Of a stretch of DNA of 64,000 bases, positions 26,687 to 35,161 are shown piece after piece. The DNA comes from Halomonas sp. M20. Lineage in GTDB: Bacteria; Pseudomonadota; Gammaproteobacteria; Pseudomonadales; Halomonadaceae. Below the pieces are notes generated by a model that worked only from the letters and a program-made list of their open reading frames with translations, had not been told where the DNA came from and did not search any database. The DNA lies in NCBI RefSeq assembly GCF_020622265.1, contig NZ_JACNMQ010000005.1, positions 62,001 to 126,000 on the forward strand. The letters run 5' to 3'. The position numbers and the translations under genes were made by a program. Each line of letters starts with the position of its first letter. The first letter of the stretch is position 1.

Positions 26687-26744
26687 AGCTGTTCCTTCGT
26701 TTTTTGCCAGTGCCAAATGCAATAGGGCGTAGACGTTGACGGAC

Positions 26745-27452
26745 TCAAATACCGTGTTTGAGCAACATGATCTTGATATGGCCGATCGCCTTCATCGGGT
26801 TGAGTCCCTTGGGGCAGACCCAGGTACAGTTGCCGATCTCACGGCAACGAAAGACGCTGAAGGGGTCTTCCAGGTGCGACAGGCGCTCCACGGTGGCGGT
26901 GTCACGGCTATCGATCAGAAAACGATACGCCTGAATGAGACCCGCCGGGCCGATATACTTGTCTGGATTCCACCACCAGGAAGGGCAGGCCGAACTGCAG
27001 CAGGCGCACAGGATGCACTCGTAGAGGCCATCGAGTTTCTCCCGGTCGGCGGGGCTCTGTAGCCGCTCGATGGCCGGGGGTGTGTCGTTGTTGATGAGAT
27101 AAGGGCGGATCTTCTCAAACTGGCGGAAGAACTGGGTCTGATCCACCACCAGGTCGCGGATGATCGGCATTCCCGACAAAGGACGCAGAATCAAGGTATT
27201 GCCGCCGTCGAGAGCGTCCGCGACCGATGTGATACAGGCTAGCCCATTCTTGCCGTTGATGTTCATGCCGTCCGAGCCGCACACCCCTTCGCGACAGGAT
27301 CGTCGATAGGTAATACCGGACTCTTGCTGCTTCAGATGTTCCAGGACATCCAGCACCATGCCCTGACGATATTTGTCCTCGATCTCGATGCTTTCCATGT
27401 AGGGTTCAGCATCGATCTCGGGATGATAACGAAACAACTGGATATTGATCAT
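26745..27452 (-). CDS. sdhB: Succinate dehydrogenase iron-sulfur subunit, stand-alone copy
   Basis: 235-residue SdhB, close to E. coli SdhB in length and sequence. It has the [2Fe-2S] motif SCREGVCGSDG with a later cysteine (GLAC), the [4Fe-4S] motif CILCACC near residue 145 with SSACPSWWWNPDKY, and the [3Fe-4S]/third set CREIGNC...CPKGLNP near 200-215. SdhB carries electrons from the flavin of SdhA to the quinone site. There are no sdhC, sdhD or sdhA genes beside it. It is divergent from hmp, with an NsrR-like box between. ATG 27452 has GGAGA. Probably an additional copy or separated gene; the usual operon cannot be seen. Confidence 0.92.
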   Translation of the reverse strand: MINIQLFRYHPEIDAEPYMESIEIEDKYRQGMVLDVLEHLKQQESGITYRRSCREGVCGSDGMNINGKNGLACITSVADALDGGNTLILRPLSGMPIIRDLVVDQTQFFRQFEKIRPYLINNDTPPAIERLQSPADREKLDGLYECILCACCSSACPSWWWNPDKYIGPAGLIQAYRFLIDSRDTATVERLSHLEDPFSVFRCREIGNCTWVCPKGLNPMKAIGHIKIMLLKHGI

Positions 27453-27591
27453 GAGAGCGTCTCCAGAATGCAGGTATCATGCTGTACTGCAGAATTGCTA
27501 ACCCCCCCGAAAGCACGAATTTGTTGTTAGCAGGTAAATGATCTGCGACATAATGTCGGGTAGACAGTTTCGAGCATGTCCCGGGTATAAT

Positions 27592-27614
27592 AAGAAGCAT
27601 ATAAAAAGCATCAT
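27592..27614. promoter_or_regulatory. NsrR-like operator in front of hmp
   Basis: Half-sites AAGAAGCATAT and AAAAGCATCAT around one central A, ending 27 bases before the hmp ATG. hmp is the archetypal NsrR-repressed gene. The site is 140 bases upstream of the divergent sdhB, so an effect on sdhB is possible. Confidence 0.75.
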
Positions 27615-27641
27615 TAAATGCAAGTAACCCTGAGGATTCTC

Positions 27642-28823
27642 ATGTTAACTCACGACCAAGAACAGTTGATCGAAGCCACTGCGCCGCTGGTGGCGGAACA
27701 TCTGGAAACCATCACCCAGCGTTTCTACCCGCTGATGTTCGAGCGCTATCCCGAGGTGAAGCCGCTGTTTAACCAGGCCCACCAGGCGGATGGTGGACAG
27801 CCCCGGGTGTTGGCCGGGGCCGTGCTTGCCTATGTGCAACTGCGCAAGGAGCCGGAGAAGGCCAAGCAGACCCTGGCCACGGTAGTGGAAAAGCACGTCT
27901 CGCTGGATATCCAGCCCGATCAATATCCCATCGTCGGCGAATGCCTGCTGGCGGCGGTGGCCGAGGTACTGGGCGAAGCGGTAACGCCGGAAATCGCCGA
28001 CGCCTGGACGGCGCTCTACAATGAACTGGCGGGACTCCTGATTGAATTGGAGGATCACCGTTATCATGAATTTGCCAAGCGTGAGGGCGGCTGGCGCGGC
28101 AAGCGTACCTTCCGCATCGCTGAGAAAACACCGGAAAGCGCGGTCATCACCTCCTTCGTGCTGGCCCCGGAGGATGGCGGTGCGGTAGCGGATTATCAGC
28201 CGGGGCAATTCATCGGCGTGCGTCTGACAATCGACGGCGAGCCGGTCTATCGCCATTACAGCCTGTCCGGCTTTCCCAACGGCAAGACCTATCGGCTTTC
28301 CATCAAGCGCGAGCTACAGGGCCAGGCGAGCCGCCATTTTCACGACACCTTGCAGGTCGGCGATACCCTGGAATTACTGCCGCCCGCCGGCGAGCTGATA
28401 CTCGACGAAAGCCAGTCCCCGGTGATGCTGCTCAGCGGCGGCGTAGGCCAGACACCGATGTTACCGCTGGCACGTCGTGCCCTGGAGCAGGGGCGCCAGG
28501 TGATCTACATGCATGCCGCTCAGGAGCGTGATCAGCACGCCTTCGCCGACGAACTGAAGTCGCTTGAAGACAACTATCCGCAACAGCTGATCAGCGTCAC
28601 TCTCTACGAGCGAGGGGCCGAGGACGATAAGCTGGCGCGTATCGGTCGCATCAACCGCGAGTTGATTGCCCGCTACCTGCCCCAAGGCGAGGTGGAGTGT
28701 TACTTTGTCGGGCCTCAAGGCTTCATGACCGCCGTGAATCAAGCCCTGGACGCCTTGAATATCGCTCCTGAGCATCGTCATTATGAGCACTTTGGCCCGT
28801 CTCGCTCGCTGAACGCTGCTTGA
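27642..28823 (+). CDS. hmp: Flavohemoglobin / nitric oxide dioxygenase
   Basis: 393-residue flavohemoprotein, the length of E. coli Hmp (396). The globin domain (1-140) holds the proximal heme histidine in VVEKHVSLDIQPDQYPIVG near residue 85; then an FAD domain with YRHYSLSG near 205 and an NAD(P) domain with LLSGGVGQTPMLPLA near 270 and the C-terminal EHFGPS. It oxidises NO to nitrate using oxygen and NAD(P)H. I chose ATG 27642, with TGAGG seven bases ahead, over an ATG at 27618 inside the leader. NsrR-like box upstream; strong terminator downstream. Cytoplasmic, main aerobic NO detoxifier. Confidence 0.96.
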   Translation: MLTHDQEQLIEATAPLVAEHLETITQRFYPLMFERYPEVKPLFNQAHQADGGQPRVLAGAVLAYVQLRKEPEKAKQTLATVVEKHVSLDIQPDQYPIVGECLLAAVAEVLGEAVTPEIADAWTALYNELAGLLIELEDHRYHEFAKREGGWRGKRTFRIAEKTPESAVITSFVLAPEDGGAVADYQPGQFIGVRLTIDGEPVYRHYSLSGFPNGKTYRLSIKRELQGQASRHFHDTLQVGDTLELLPPAGELILDESQSPVMLLSGGVGQTPMLPLARRALEQGRQVIYMHAAQERDQHAFADELKSLEDNYPQQLISVTLYERGAEDDKLARIGRINRELIARYLPQGEVECYFVGPQGFMTAVNQALDALNIAPEHRHYEHFGPSRSLNAA

Positions 28824-28846
28824 TCTTTACGATCATCACTGCTTCT

Positions 28847-28868
28847 GGCCCGCCTTGGCGGGCCTTTT
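28847..28868 (+). terminator. Intrinsic terminator after hmp
   Basis: GGCCCGCC, a two-base TT loop region, then GGCGGGCC followed by TTTT. It is 24 bases after the hmp stop and matches a rho-independent terminator. Confidence 0.85.
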
Positions 28869-28931
28869 GGTGTGGGGGCGCAAGGCGGTATGCTATGACC
28901 CTACGACTTGCCAGGATGCAGCTAAAACCGA

Positions 28932-29822
28932 ATGAAAACCCCGAAACGCTTACAACCGCTGCTCGATGACGGTTTCATCGACGAAGTGCTCAGACCCTTG
29001 ATGAGCGGCAAGGAAGCCGCGGTATATGTGGTCAAGGCTCAGGATCAGTTGCGCTGCGCCAAGGTGTATAAGGAAGCCAGCAAGCGCAGCTTTCACAATC
29101 AGGCCGAGTATCAGGAAGGGCGCAAGGTGCGTAACAGCCGCCAGGCTCGGGCCATGCAAAAACGCACCCGCTTTGGCCGCCGGGAACAGGAAGAGGCCTG
29201 GCAGAACGCCGAAGTCGATGCCCTGTACCGGCTGGCGGCCGCGGATGTGCGCGTACCCAAGCCCCATGGCTTCGTGGATGGCGTGCTGATCATGGACTTG
29301 ATTCTCGATGGCGACGGTGATGTCGCACCACGGCTCAACGACGTCGAACTCACCGCCGCCGAGGCCCGGGATTATCACCAGGTGATGATGCGGGAAATCG
29401 TCAAGATGCTCAGCGCCGGTCTAATCCACGGCGATCTATCGGAATACAACGTGCTGCTGGCCCCGGAAGGTCCGATCATCATCGACCTGCCCCAGGCCGT
29501 CGACGCCGCCGCCAACAACAACGCCGAACGCATGCTGACCCGGGACGTGGATAACATGGCGCGCTATTTCGGGAGTTTTGCCCCGGAGCTGCTATCCATC
29601 GATTATGCCGGCGAGATCTGGTCCCTGTTCCAATTGGGCAACTTAAGCCCTGAGGCGCCCTTGACCGGTACCTTCAAGCGCAGCGAAAAGAGCGCCGACC
29701 TGGCAGGAGTAATGCGAGAAATAGACGCTGCCTTGGAAGAGCAGGCCCGTAGAACAGGTGGCGAGGAGGAGGGAGAGCAAGGCGATTCTGAGGAGCCAGA
29801 CGATGAGTGGCAAGATCGCTGA
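28932..29822 (+). CDS. RIO-type serine protein kinase (PA4780-like)
   Basis: 296-residue atypical kinase of the RIO1 family. It has a glycine-poor N-lobe with LMSGKEAAVYVVKA, a lysine in CAKVYKEAS, the catalytic loop LIHGDLSEYNVLL near residue 163, and the metal-binding IIIDLPQAVD near 183. The last 30 residues are acidic (GGEEEGEQGDSEEPDDE). Proteobacterial members such as PA4780 of Pseudomonas aeruginosa are known only as RIO-like kinases; target proteins are not established. ATG 28932 lies after the hmp terminator, and the CAP-domain gene follows after nine bases, so the two are probably co-transcribed. Confidence 0.88.
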   Translation: MKTPKRLQPLLDDGFIDEVLRPLMSGKEAAVYVVKAQDQLRCAKVYKEASKRSFHNQAEYQEGRKVRNSRQARAMQKRTRFGRREQEEAWQNAEVDALYRLAAADVRVPKPHGFVDGVLIMDLILDGDGDVAPRLNDVELTAAEARDYHQVMMREIVKMLSAGLIHGDLSEYNVLLAPEGPIIIDLPQAVDAAANNNAERMLTRDVDNMARYFGSFAPELLSIDYAGEIWSLFQLGNLSPEAPLTGTFKRSEKSADLAGVMREIDAALEEQARRTGGEEEGEQGDSEEPDDEWQDR

Positions 29823-29831
29823 GATGGCGTC

Positions 29832-30386
29832 ATGAACCGCCGTTTTCCGTGTTGTCTCATCGCGAGTGCATTGTTGAGCGATATCACCGTGCTTCAGGCC
29901 AACGCCGAACAGGAATCTGCTAGGGATTCGAAGATCCCGGCGAAGCAAGCAACACAGTGCAAGCCCAGCGACATGCAAAGGGCATGGCTTGCGCGGGTCA
30001 ACGACGCCCGCAGCCAGGCCCGCCGCTGCGGCGATAAACGCTTCGAGGCGGTCAAGCCACTGTCCTGGAGCTGCAAACTCGAAGCGGCGGCCAACGCTCA
30101 CTCGAGCAACATGGCGGAAACCAATTTCTTCAGCCACGTGGACCTGGACGGCGACCGGGTGGGCCAGCGAGTGACAATTGAAGGCTATACCTGGCGGATG
30201 GTCGGGGAAAACATTGCGGCGGGTCAGCAGTCCGGCGACGCGGTTCTCGAAGGCTGGCTCGCGAGTGCAGGCCATTGCGCCAATATCATGAACAAAACGT
30301 TCACCGAAATGGGCATGAGCAGGCTAGACGCATCGGAGGCGACCTATTCGCCCTACTGGACCCAGGTGTTCGGTCGGCCAAGATAG
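29832..30386 (+). CDS. CAP-domain (SCP/PR-1-like) secreted protein
   Basis: 184-residue protein with a signal peptide ending near ANAEQ. The CAP fold spans residues 50-184: WLARVNDARSQARRCG, LEAAANAHSSNMAETNFFSH, GENIAAGQ, and the end SPYWTQVFGRP. The conserved cavity residues (His, Glu, His) are present in AHSSNM, GENI and SHVDLDG. Cysteines at CKPSD, RRCG, SWSCK and GHCANI are expected to form disulfides outside the cytoplasm. Bacterial CAP proteins of this length have no defined substrate. It follows the RIO kinase by nine bases; the ABC-type binding protein gene is convergent and ends 15 bases after. Confidence 0.85.
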   Translation: MNRRFPCCLIASALLSDITVLQANAEQESARDSKIPAKQATQCKPSDMQRAWLARVNDARSQARRCGDKRFEAVKPLSWSCKLEAAANAHSSNMAETNFFSHVDLDGDRVGQRVTIEGYTWRMVGENIAAGQQSGDAVLEGWLASAGHCANIMNKTFTEMGMSRLDASEATYSPYWTQVFGRPR

Positions 30387-30400
30387 ACAGTACGATTGGT

Positions 30401-31441
30401 TCACGGATCCAGAATCCTGATTTCACGATTCCAGCGCGCTATGAAAGCATCGCGTCTTTGAGCGTCGACGAACGCCAATAGCGAAGCATCGAGAGGAATG
30501 GGATAAAGCCGCTCCCCCACCTGATCGCGGAGACGCTGCGCCGTATAGGGCCCCACCACATCGGCAAGAATGCTGAAAAGCGGTGTGCGACCGGCAAGGA
30601 TACGTTGACCTTCGGACCCGAGAAGGAAGTTGAGAAACGCCTTGGCCGCTGCCGGATGCGAGGCATCGCGATGGATGAAGGCCATGCGCATCATGACCAA
30701 GGCATAATCCTGGGGTACTTGAACGATCAGTTCGGGATGGGTTTGCGCCCAGCGCATCGCGTAGGAGCCCAGCAGGTTGTAGCCTATCCAGTATTTTCCC
30801 TCGCTGAGCCCTTCGAGCATATCCTGCGTGCTGTCTTCAAGCTCGACATCGGCGCTGCCCATGGCAGCAACCATATCCCAAAAACGCGGTGAATAGCGTG
30901 CATCCTGTTGAAACAGGGTGTAGCCGACGCCGCTGCGGGTGGGGGAGTAGGTAGTGACGCGGCCGTGCAGCCGTTTCTTCTGTGTCATCAGTAGTCTGTA
31001 TAAGGCGGCGTGCGTAGTGGGCGGCAGCATGTGCCGAGCCAGCTCCAGCCGATAGACGGTGACGATGGGCTCGAAGGTGAAACCGAAGACTTCGTCACGC
31101 CACTTGGCCCAGGCTGGCCAATTACGCGCCTGCTTGCTCTCGAGAGGCTGGGCTAGTCCGTCGTTGACCCGGGCCATTTGCCAGGGCATGGCGGAGCTTA
31201 TGACGACATCCGGCGCCGGCGCTCGCTGTGCCTGTCGATCGACTTCAATAGTCGAACGGTCCCGGTAATCCAGTTCGATATCCGGATGAGCCTGGGTAAA
31301 GGCTTCCAGCAAGGGGGCCACGACCTGGCGGTCAAGAGCGGCTTCTATCACCAGACGCGTTTGCGTCTGCGCTAGCACAGTGGAAGGCAGAAGCAGGCCC
31401 CAGCAGATGAATAGCGCGTGCCACGCCCGAGAGCGGATCAT
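30401..31441 (-). CDS. Periplasmic solute-binding protein linked to a TctDE-type system
   Basis: 346-residue periplasmic binding protein (signal peptide ending LLPSTVLAQTQ) of the ABC iron/thiamine-like family: LVIEAALDRQVVAPLLEAF, VVISSAMPWQM, TYSPTRSGVGY, WIGYNLLGSYA. No ABC permease or ATPase is in the vicinity. It starts 13 bases after the histidine kinase stop, same strand, and so is the third gene of a response-regulator / kinase / binding-protein operon. This suggests a sensory rather than a transport job: delivering a ligand signal to the kinase. The ligand is unknown; a citrate-like molecule is possible given the TctABC genes opposite. Confidence 0.75.
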   Translation of the reverse strand: MIRSRAWHALFICWGLLLPSTVLAQTQTRLVIEAALDRQVVAPLLEAFTQAHPDIELDYRDRSTIEVDRQAQRAPAPDVVISSAMPWQMARVNDGLAQPLESKQARNWPAWAKWRDEVFGFTFEPIVTVYRLELARHMLPPTTHAALYRLLMTQKKRLHGRVTTYSPTRSGVGYTLFQQDARYSPRFWDMVAAMGSADVELEDSTQDMLEGLSEGKYWIGYNLLGSYAMRWAQTHPELIVQVPQDYALVMMRMAFIHRDASHPAAAKAFLNFLLGSEGQRILAGRTPLFSILADVVGPYTAQRLRDQVGERLYPIPLDASLLAFVDAQRRDAFIARWNREIRILDP

Positions 31442-31453
31442 GTCATTTCTCGT

Positions 31454-32851
31454 TCAAGTTGGTGAGGGGTAGGTGAGAGGTAAATGGATACCCACGTACA
31501 GTCCCGACGTCGATGATCGTTGCACACGCAAACTCCCTTCATGGCGCCTCACGATGGAATCGACGATGGCAAGCCCCAGCCCGGAGCCGAGAGTATCCTG
31601 CCTGCCCGCCCGCTCGAAAGGATGATGCAGCCGGTCGAGCATGGCCTCGCTCACGCCTGGGCCGTTATCCTCGATAAATAGCGTCACTTCGTCGATACCA
31701 CATTCAAGCCCCAGGGTGATTTCACTGCCCTGGGGCGTATGCCGCAAGGCGTTGTCGATGAGATTCCCGATCATTTCTCTGATAGCCCAGGGTTCTGCCT
31801 TGATCGTGACCGGTGATGCCGGCAGCGGCGCCAGGCCCAGATCGTGATGCTGGGCGATATCCCGCTCCGCCCATTCCATGACGCAATCGCGCAGGGTCGT
31901 CTTGAGATCGAGACGTTCGAGCATTTGTGCCGAGGCATGTCGGAGCCGGGCAAGACTCAACAACTGGTTGGCTAGGCGACTGGTTCTAGCCGCACTCTCG
32001 TGAACCCTTTGCAGTGCCTGATACCACTGTTCGGGATTGTCACTTTGCAGGGCGAGTTCGCTGGTGTTTTGCAGACCTGCCAGGGGCGTCTTGAGCTGAT
32101 GGCTAGCGTCTGCGGTCAAGCGCAACAGGGCGTCGCGACCTTCCCGCTGGCGGGCAAACAGGGAATTGAGAGTTTCCGCCAGGTCATACAGTTCCGCGGG
32201 CACCTGAGCGTTTAGTGGGCTTATGTCATCCGCTTCTCGACGACGCAATAGGTGGCGTAGACGACGTATCGGCCGGAGCGCTGTTTTGATGGCCAGCATC
32301 ATGAGCAGGCTCGCCAGCAGTACCATGAGGAGAAACCGGGTAAGGGAGCGCTCGAAGAGTTGGTTGGCAAGGGCCTGGCGTCCGGATAGGGTGTGACCGA
32401 CCCATATCTGAACCGGCTCCTGGGACTCCCAGCCGGCGGAGTCGAGTTCTCGCCCGTGCAGGCGAATGGCGACGTCATCATAGGGGATACTCAACCAGAC
32501 CGGGTGCTGCTTCGCCTCCCGGCGCCAGGTCGGCCGCACGCTACTTTTCAGATTGCCCGTCACTTCCTGGCCCGTCGCATCGATTACCGCGTAAAAGACG
32601 CGCTCTTGCTGATTCGTCGCCAGGATCTGGAAGGCGGCGGCGGGTATTTCCACGACTGGCTGGCCGTCCTGCCACTGAATAGCTTCCGCGATGGTCAGCC
32701 CAGCGGCCTCCAGCTGACTATCAAAAGCGCGATCCGCTGCCCGGTGAGCGCTGGTGTAGGCTTCGATTAGCAGAAATATCCCCAGGCCACTCACGGTCAC
32801 CAGCAGCCATAGGGCAAGACGAAATTTGAGCGTGCCATGGATGGTTATCAC
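31454..32851 (-). CDS. tctE: TctE-like sensor histidine kinase
   Basis: 465-residue inner-membrane kinase. The first membrane helix is near residues 10-30, a periplasmic domain follows to about 165, a second helix near 170-190, then a HAMP-like linker. The phospho-acceptor H-box is ASHQLKTPLAGLQN near residue 250, followed by the N-box NLIDNALRHTPQG near 390, G1 EDNGPGV and GSGLGLAIVDSIV. The start is GTG at 32851, overlapping the regulator stop. It matches the TctE group, which senses tricarboxylates and controls tctCBA; ligand specificity is inferred from the divergent transporter. Confidence 0.85.
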   Translation of the reverse strand: MITIHGTLKFRLALWLLVTVSGLGIFLLIEAYTSAHRAADRAFDSQLEAAGLTIAEAIQWQDGQPVVEIPAAAFQILATNQQERVFYAVIDATGQEVTGNLKSSVRPTWRREAKQHPVWLSIPYDDVAIRLHGRELDSAGWESQEPVQIWVGHTLSGRQALANQLFERSLTRFLLMVLLASLLMMLAIKTALRPIRRLRHLLRRREADDISPLNAQVPAELYDLAETLNSLFARQREGRDALLRLTADASHQLKTPLAGLQNTSELALQSDNPEQWYQALQRVHESAARTSRLANQLLSLARLRHASAQMLERLDLKTTLRDCVMEWAERDIAQHHDLGLAPLPASPVTIKAEPWAIREMIGNLIDNALRHTPQGSEITLGLECGIDEVTLFIEDNGPGVSEAMLDRLHHPFERAGRQDTLGSGLGLAIVDSIVRRHEGSLRVQRSSTSGLYVGIHLPLTYPSPT

Positions 32852-33516
32852 ACGGGTTCTTCTTCAAGACGATAGCCCAGCCCACGCAACGTTCGGATGC
32901 GCAGTCCGCTGTCTGCCAGACGCTTTCTCAGTCGGCTGACATACACCTCGAGGGCATTGGGGCCCACTTCACCGAAGCCGAACAGGCGATCGACCAGGAT
33001 TTCCCGCGGCGCGATCCTTCCTGCATGCAGCAGAAGACTTTCCAGCAGTCCTAGTTCGCGGCGCGGCAAGGCCAGTGCTTGCCCATGCAGCGTGGCAATG
33101 CCCGTTGCGGGATCGAAGCAAAGTGGCCCGAATATCAGGCGGTTGTCCGTACGCTGCTGGCTGCGTCGTAGCAGGGCGCGGGTACGAGCCTCTAGCTCCG
33201 CCAGGGAGAAGGGTTTAGCAAGATAATCATCTGCGCCCAGATCGAGTCCTTTGACCCGTTCGTCGATCCCATTCCGCGCAGTAAGAATCAGCACCGGTGT
33301 AGTGTCATTGCGATCGCGGAGTTCAGCCAGCAGCGCCAGGCCGTTGCCGTCCGGCAGGCCCAGGTCCAGAAGGATCAGATCGAAATGGCTATGGGCAAGC
33401 GCCGCCCTGGCCTGAGACAGGAGCGCAAACGTCTCGACGTTGTTTCCCAGCGGACCGAGAGCAGCGGTCAGGGAGTGGGCGATCAAGGGATCATCTTCGA
33501 CGACGAGAAGGCGCAT
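32848..33516 (-). CDS. tctD: TctD-like response regulator (OmpR family)
   Basis: 222-residue OmpR-type regulator. The receiver carries the acidic pair EDD (residues 7-9), the phospho-acceptor aspartate in LILLDLGLPDGNG near 52, and a lysine in DYLAKPFSLAELEAR near 102. The winged-helix output half ends with VSRLRKRLADSGLRIRTLRGLGYRL. It probably activates the divergent tctCBA genes: a perfect tandem 11-base repeat at 33547-33568 between them is a typical OmpR-family site. ATG read from 33516. Confidence 0.88.
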   Translation of the reverse strand: MRLLVVEDDPLIAHSLTAALGPLGNNVETFALLSQARAALAHSHFDLILLDLGLPDGNGLALLAELRDRNDTTPVLILTARNGIDERVKGLDLGADDYLAKPFSLAELEARTRALLRRSQQRTDNRLIFGPLCFDPATGIATLHGQALALPRRELGLLESLLLHAGRIAPREILVDRLFGFGEVGPNALEVYVSRLRKRLADSGLRIRTLRGLGYRLEEEPV

Positions 33517-33546
33517 TGAACCAAAGTCTCATACAGAAAACGCAAG

Positions 33547-33568
33547 GATGACAGGTTGATGACAGGTT
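33547..33568. promoter_or_regulatory. Tandem direct repeat, probable TctD operator
   Basis: GATGACAGGTT occurs twice head-to-tail without a gap in the 119-base divergent region between tctD and tctC. OmpR-family regulators bind tandem repeats with about one helical turn spacing. It is 67 bases ahead of the tctC ATG, with TATAGC near 33575 as a candidate -10, so placement suits an activator of tctC. Confidence 0.65.
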
Positions 33569-33635
33569 CGACTTATAGCATCGATGCTGTCATGGGTATC
33601 GATGACTTTACACAACAAAGAGACAGGAGTTCGCC

Positions 33636-34622
33636 ATGAAATTCAACAAGGCTCTATGCTACTGGCCCGCGCTACTCACTCTGGGAGGAGTACTGCTGAC
33701 GGGTACCGCTCAGGCGCAATCCGGGGCTACCGAATGTATCGCCCCGGCCAAACCCGGTGGCGGTTACGATCTGACCTGCCGCCTTGCGGCCAACGGCCTG
33801 CAGGAAACCGATCTGATCGACAAGCCGATGATGGTCAGCTACATGCCCGGCGGCATCGGCGCCGTGGCCTATAATCACGTCAACGGCGTGCGTAACGACG
33901 ATCCCAACCTGATCGTCGCCGCCAGTACCGGCGCGGCGGTCAATCTGGCCTTGGGCAAGTTCGGCCAGTACGACGCGGATGAAGTGCGCTGGCTGGGGGC
34001 CCTGGGCGCGGACTACGGCGCCATCGTCGTCAAGGCGGACGCGCCCTGGCAGAACCTCGAAGAACTCATGCAGGACCTGCAGACAAAACCCGGTGACATC
34101 GTCTTCGGCGCCGGCGGCACCGTGGGTAGCCAGGACTGGATGAAGGCAGCACTGACCGCCAAGGCGGCGGATATTTCTCCCCGGGATCTGCGTTACGTGG
34201 CCTTCGAGGGTGGCGGTGAATCCCTGGCGGCACTGCTTGGCAACCACATCCAGGTATTCACCGGCGATCTCTCGGAGCTGAGCTCTCAGCTCGAAAGCGG
34301 CAAGGTGCGGGTGCTGGCAGCGCTTTCCGAGGAGCGTCTGGATGGGCCCTACACGGATATTCCTACCGCCGCGGAGCAGGGCTATGACGTGCAGTGGCCG
34401 ATCTGGCGCGGTTACTACATGGGGCCGGACGTGAGCGACGAGGCGTATCAGGCTTGGGTCGATAAGCTCAAGACGCTCTCCGAGAAGGAGAAGTTCGCCG
34501 AACTGCGTGAAGCGCGCGGATTGTTCCCCATGGCGCGTTTCGGGGATGACTTCGATGGCTACGTCAAGGATCAGGTTGCCCAGTTCAAGCAGCTTGCCGA
34601 AGAAGTGGGTCTGACCCAATGA
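33636..34622 (+). CDS. tctC: TctC, tricarboxylate-binding periplasmic protein
   Basis: 328-residue periplasmic binding protein of the tripartite tricarboxylate transporter (TTT) family. Signal peptide ends near TAQAQSG; mature protein has the TTT ligand-loop AKPGGGYDLTCRL, MVSYMPGGIGAVAYNHV, and VFGAGGTVGSQDWMKA. It presents citrate or a related carboxylate to TctAB. ATG 33636 has ACAGGAG. First gene of tctCBA-abrB; it overlaps tctB by four bases. Confidence 0.9.
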   Translation: MKFNKALCYWPALLTLGGVLLTGTAQAQSGATECIAPAKPGGGYDLTCRLAANGLQETDLIDKPMMVSYMPGGIGAVAYNHVNGVRNDDPNLIVAASTGAAVNLALGKFGQYDADEVRWLGALGADYGAIVVKADAPWQNLEELMQDLQTKPGDIVFGAGGTVGSQDWMKAALTAKAADISPRDLRYVAFEGGGESLAALLGNHIQVFTGDLSELSSQLESGKVRVLAALSEERLDGPYTDIPTAAEQGYDVQWPIWRGYYMGPDVSDEAYQAWVDKLKTLSEKEKFAELREARGLFPMARFGDDFDGYVKDQVAQFKQLAEEVGLTQ

Positions 34623-35068
34623 GGCTTGCCGCCGACCGTGTCCTGGGAATTGTCTTGATCGGTCTGGCGGCATTTGCCGCCATCTTTGCCTTGAAGCTGC
34701 AGATTCCTTTCAGCTACGAGCCCGTCGGTCCCAAGGCGTTTCCGTTGGGGCTTTCGATCCTGTTGGCTGCGTTGTCCCTGGTGCTGGTGCTGCGCCCAGG
34801 GCAGAGCGGAAGCTGGCCGAATAAGACGCTTTCGCTCAAGTTGCTGGCGGTGCTCGCGGTACTGCTGATCTATGCGCTGCTGTTTACCCGACTGGGGTTC
34901 TTGATCACGACGTGTTTCACCGTGCTGGCTCTGGCCCGGCTGTTCGACGCCCCTTGGCTCAAGGCGCTGCTTGCCGCTGTACTGATGACGGCGGGAAGCT
35001 ATCTGCTGTTTACCCAAGGGCTCGATATCGTTTTGCCCTGGGGTTACTGGATGCCTGTATTTGGCTAA
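34619..35068 (+). CDS. tctB: TctB, small membrane subunit of the tricarboxylate transporter
   Basis: 149-residue membrane protein with four predicted helices (for example VLGIVLIGLAAFAAIFAL near 10-25 and SLKLLAVLAVLLIYALLF near 75-92). TctB is the poorly conserved small membrane subunit between TctC and TctA, and assignment rests on the overlap with tctC, its size and helices, including FSYEPVGPKAFPLGL typical of TctB. Start ATG 34619 overlaps the tctC stop. Confidence 0.88.
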   Translation: MRLAADRVLGIVLIGLAAFAAIFALKLQIPFSYEPVGPKAFPLGLSILLAALSLVLVLRPGQSGSWPNKTLSLKLLAVLAVLLIYALLFTRLGFLITTCFTVLALARLFDAPWLKALLAAVLMTAGSYLLFTQGLDIVLPWGYWMPVFG

Positions 35069-35095
35069 GAGTTCATCAACAAACGCTTCGTGATG

Positions 35096-35131
35096 ATAGG
35101 CGCCGAAGGCTTGCCTTCGGCAAAAGCCTAT
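35096..35131 (+). other. Hairpin between tctB and tctA
   Basis: Inner stem GCCGAAGGC / GCCTTCGGC with a two-base loop, extended by outer arms ATAGGC and GCCTAT. It ends 30 bases before the tctA ATG without a T run. It may adjust tctA translation or message stability, or be a REP-like element. Confidence 0.55.
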
Positions 35132-35161
35132 CCTAGCCGCCAAGTTATGGAAGGAGTTCCT

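Noticed and set aside
33672-34673. Leftward frame of 333 codons opposite tctC
   Set aside because: Shadow of tctC; His/Gly-rich translation with no family features.
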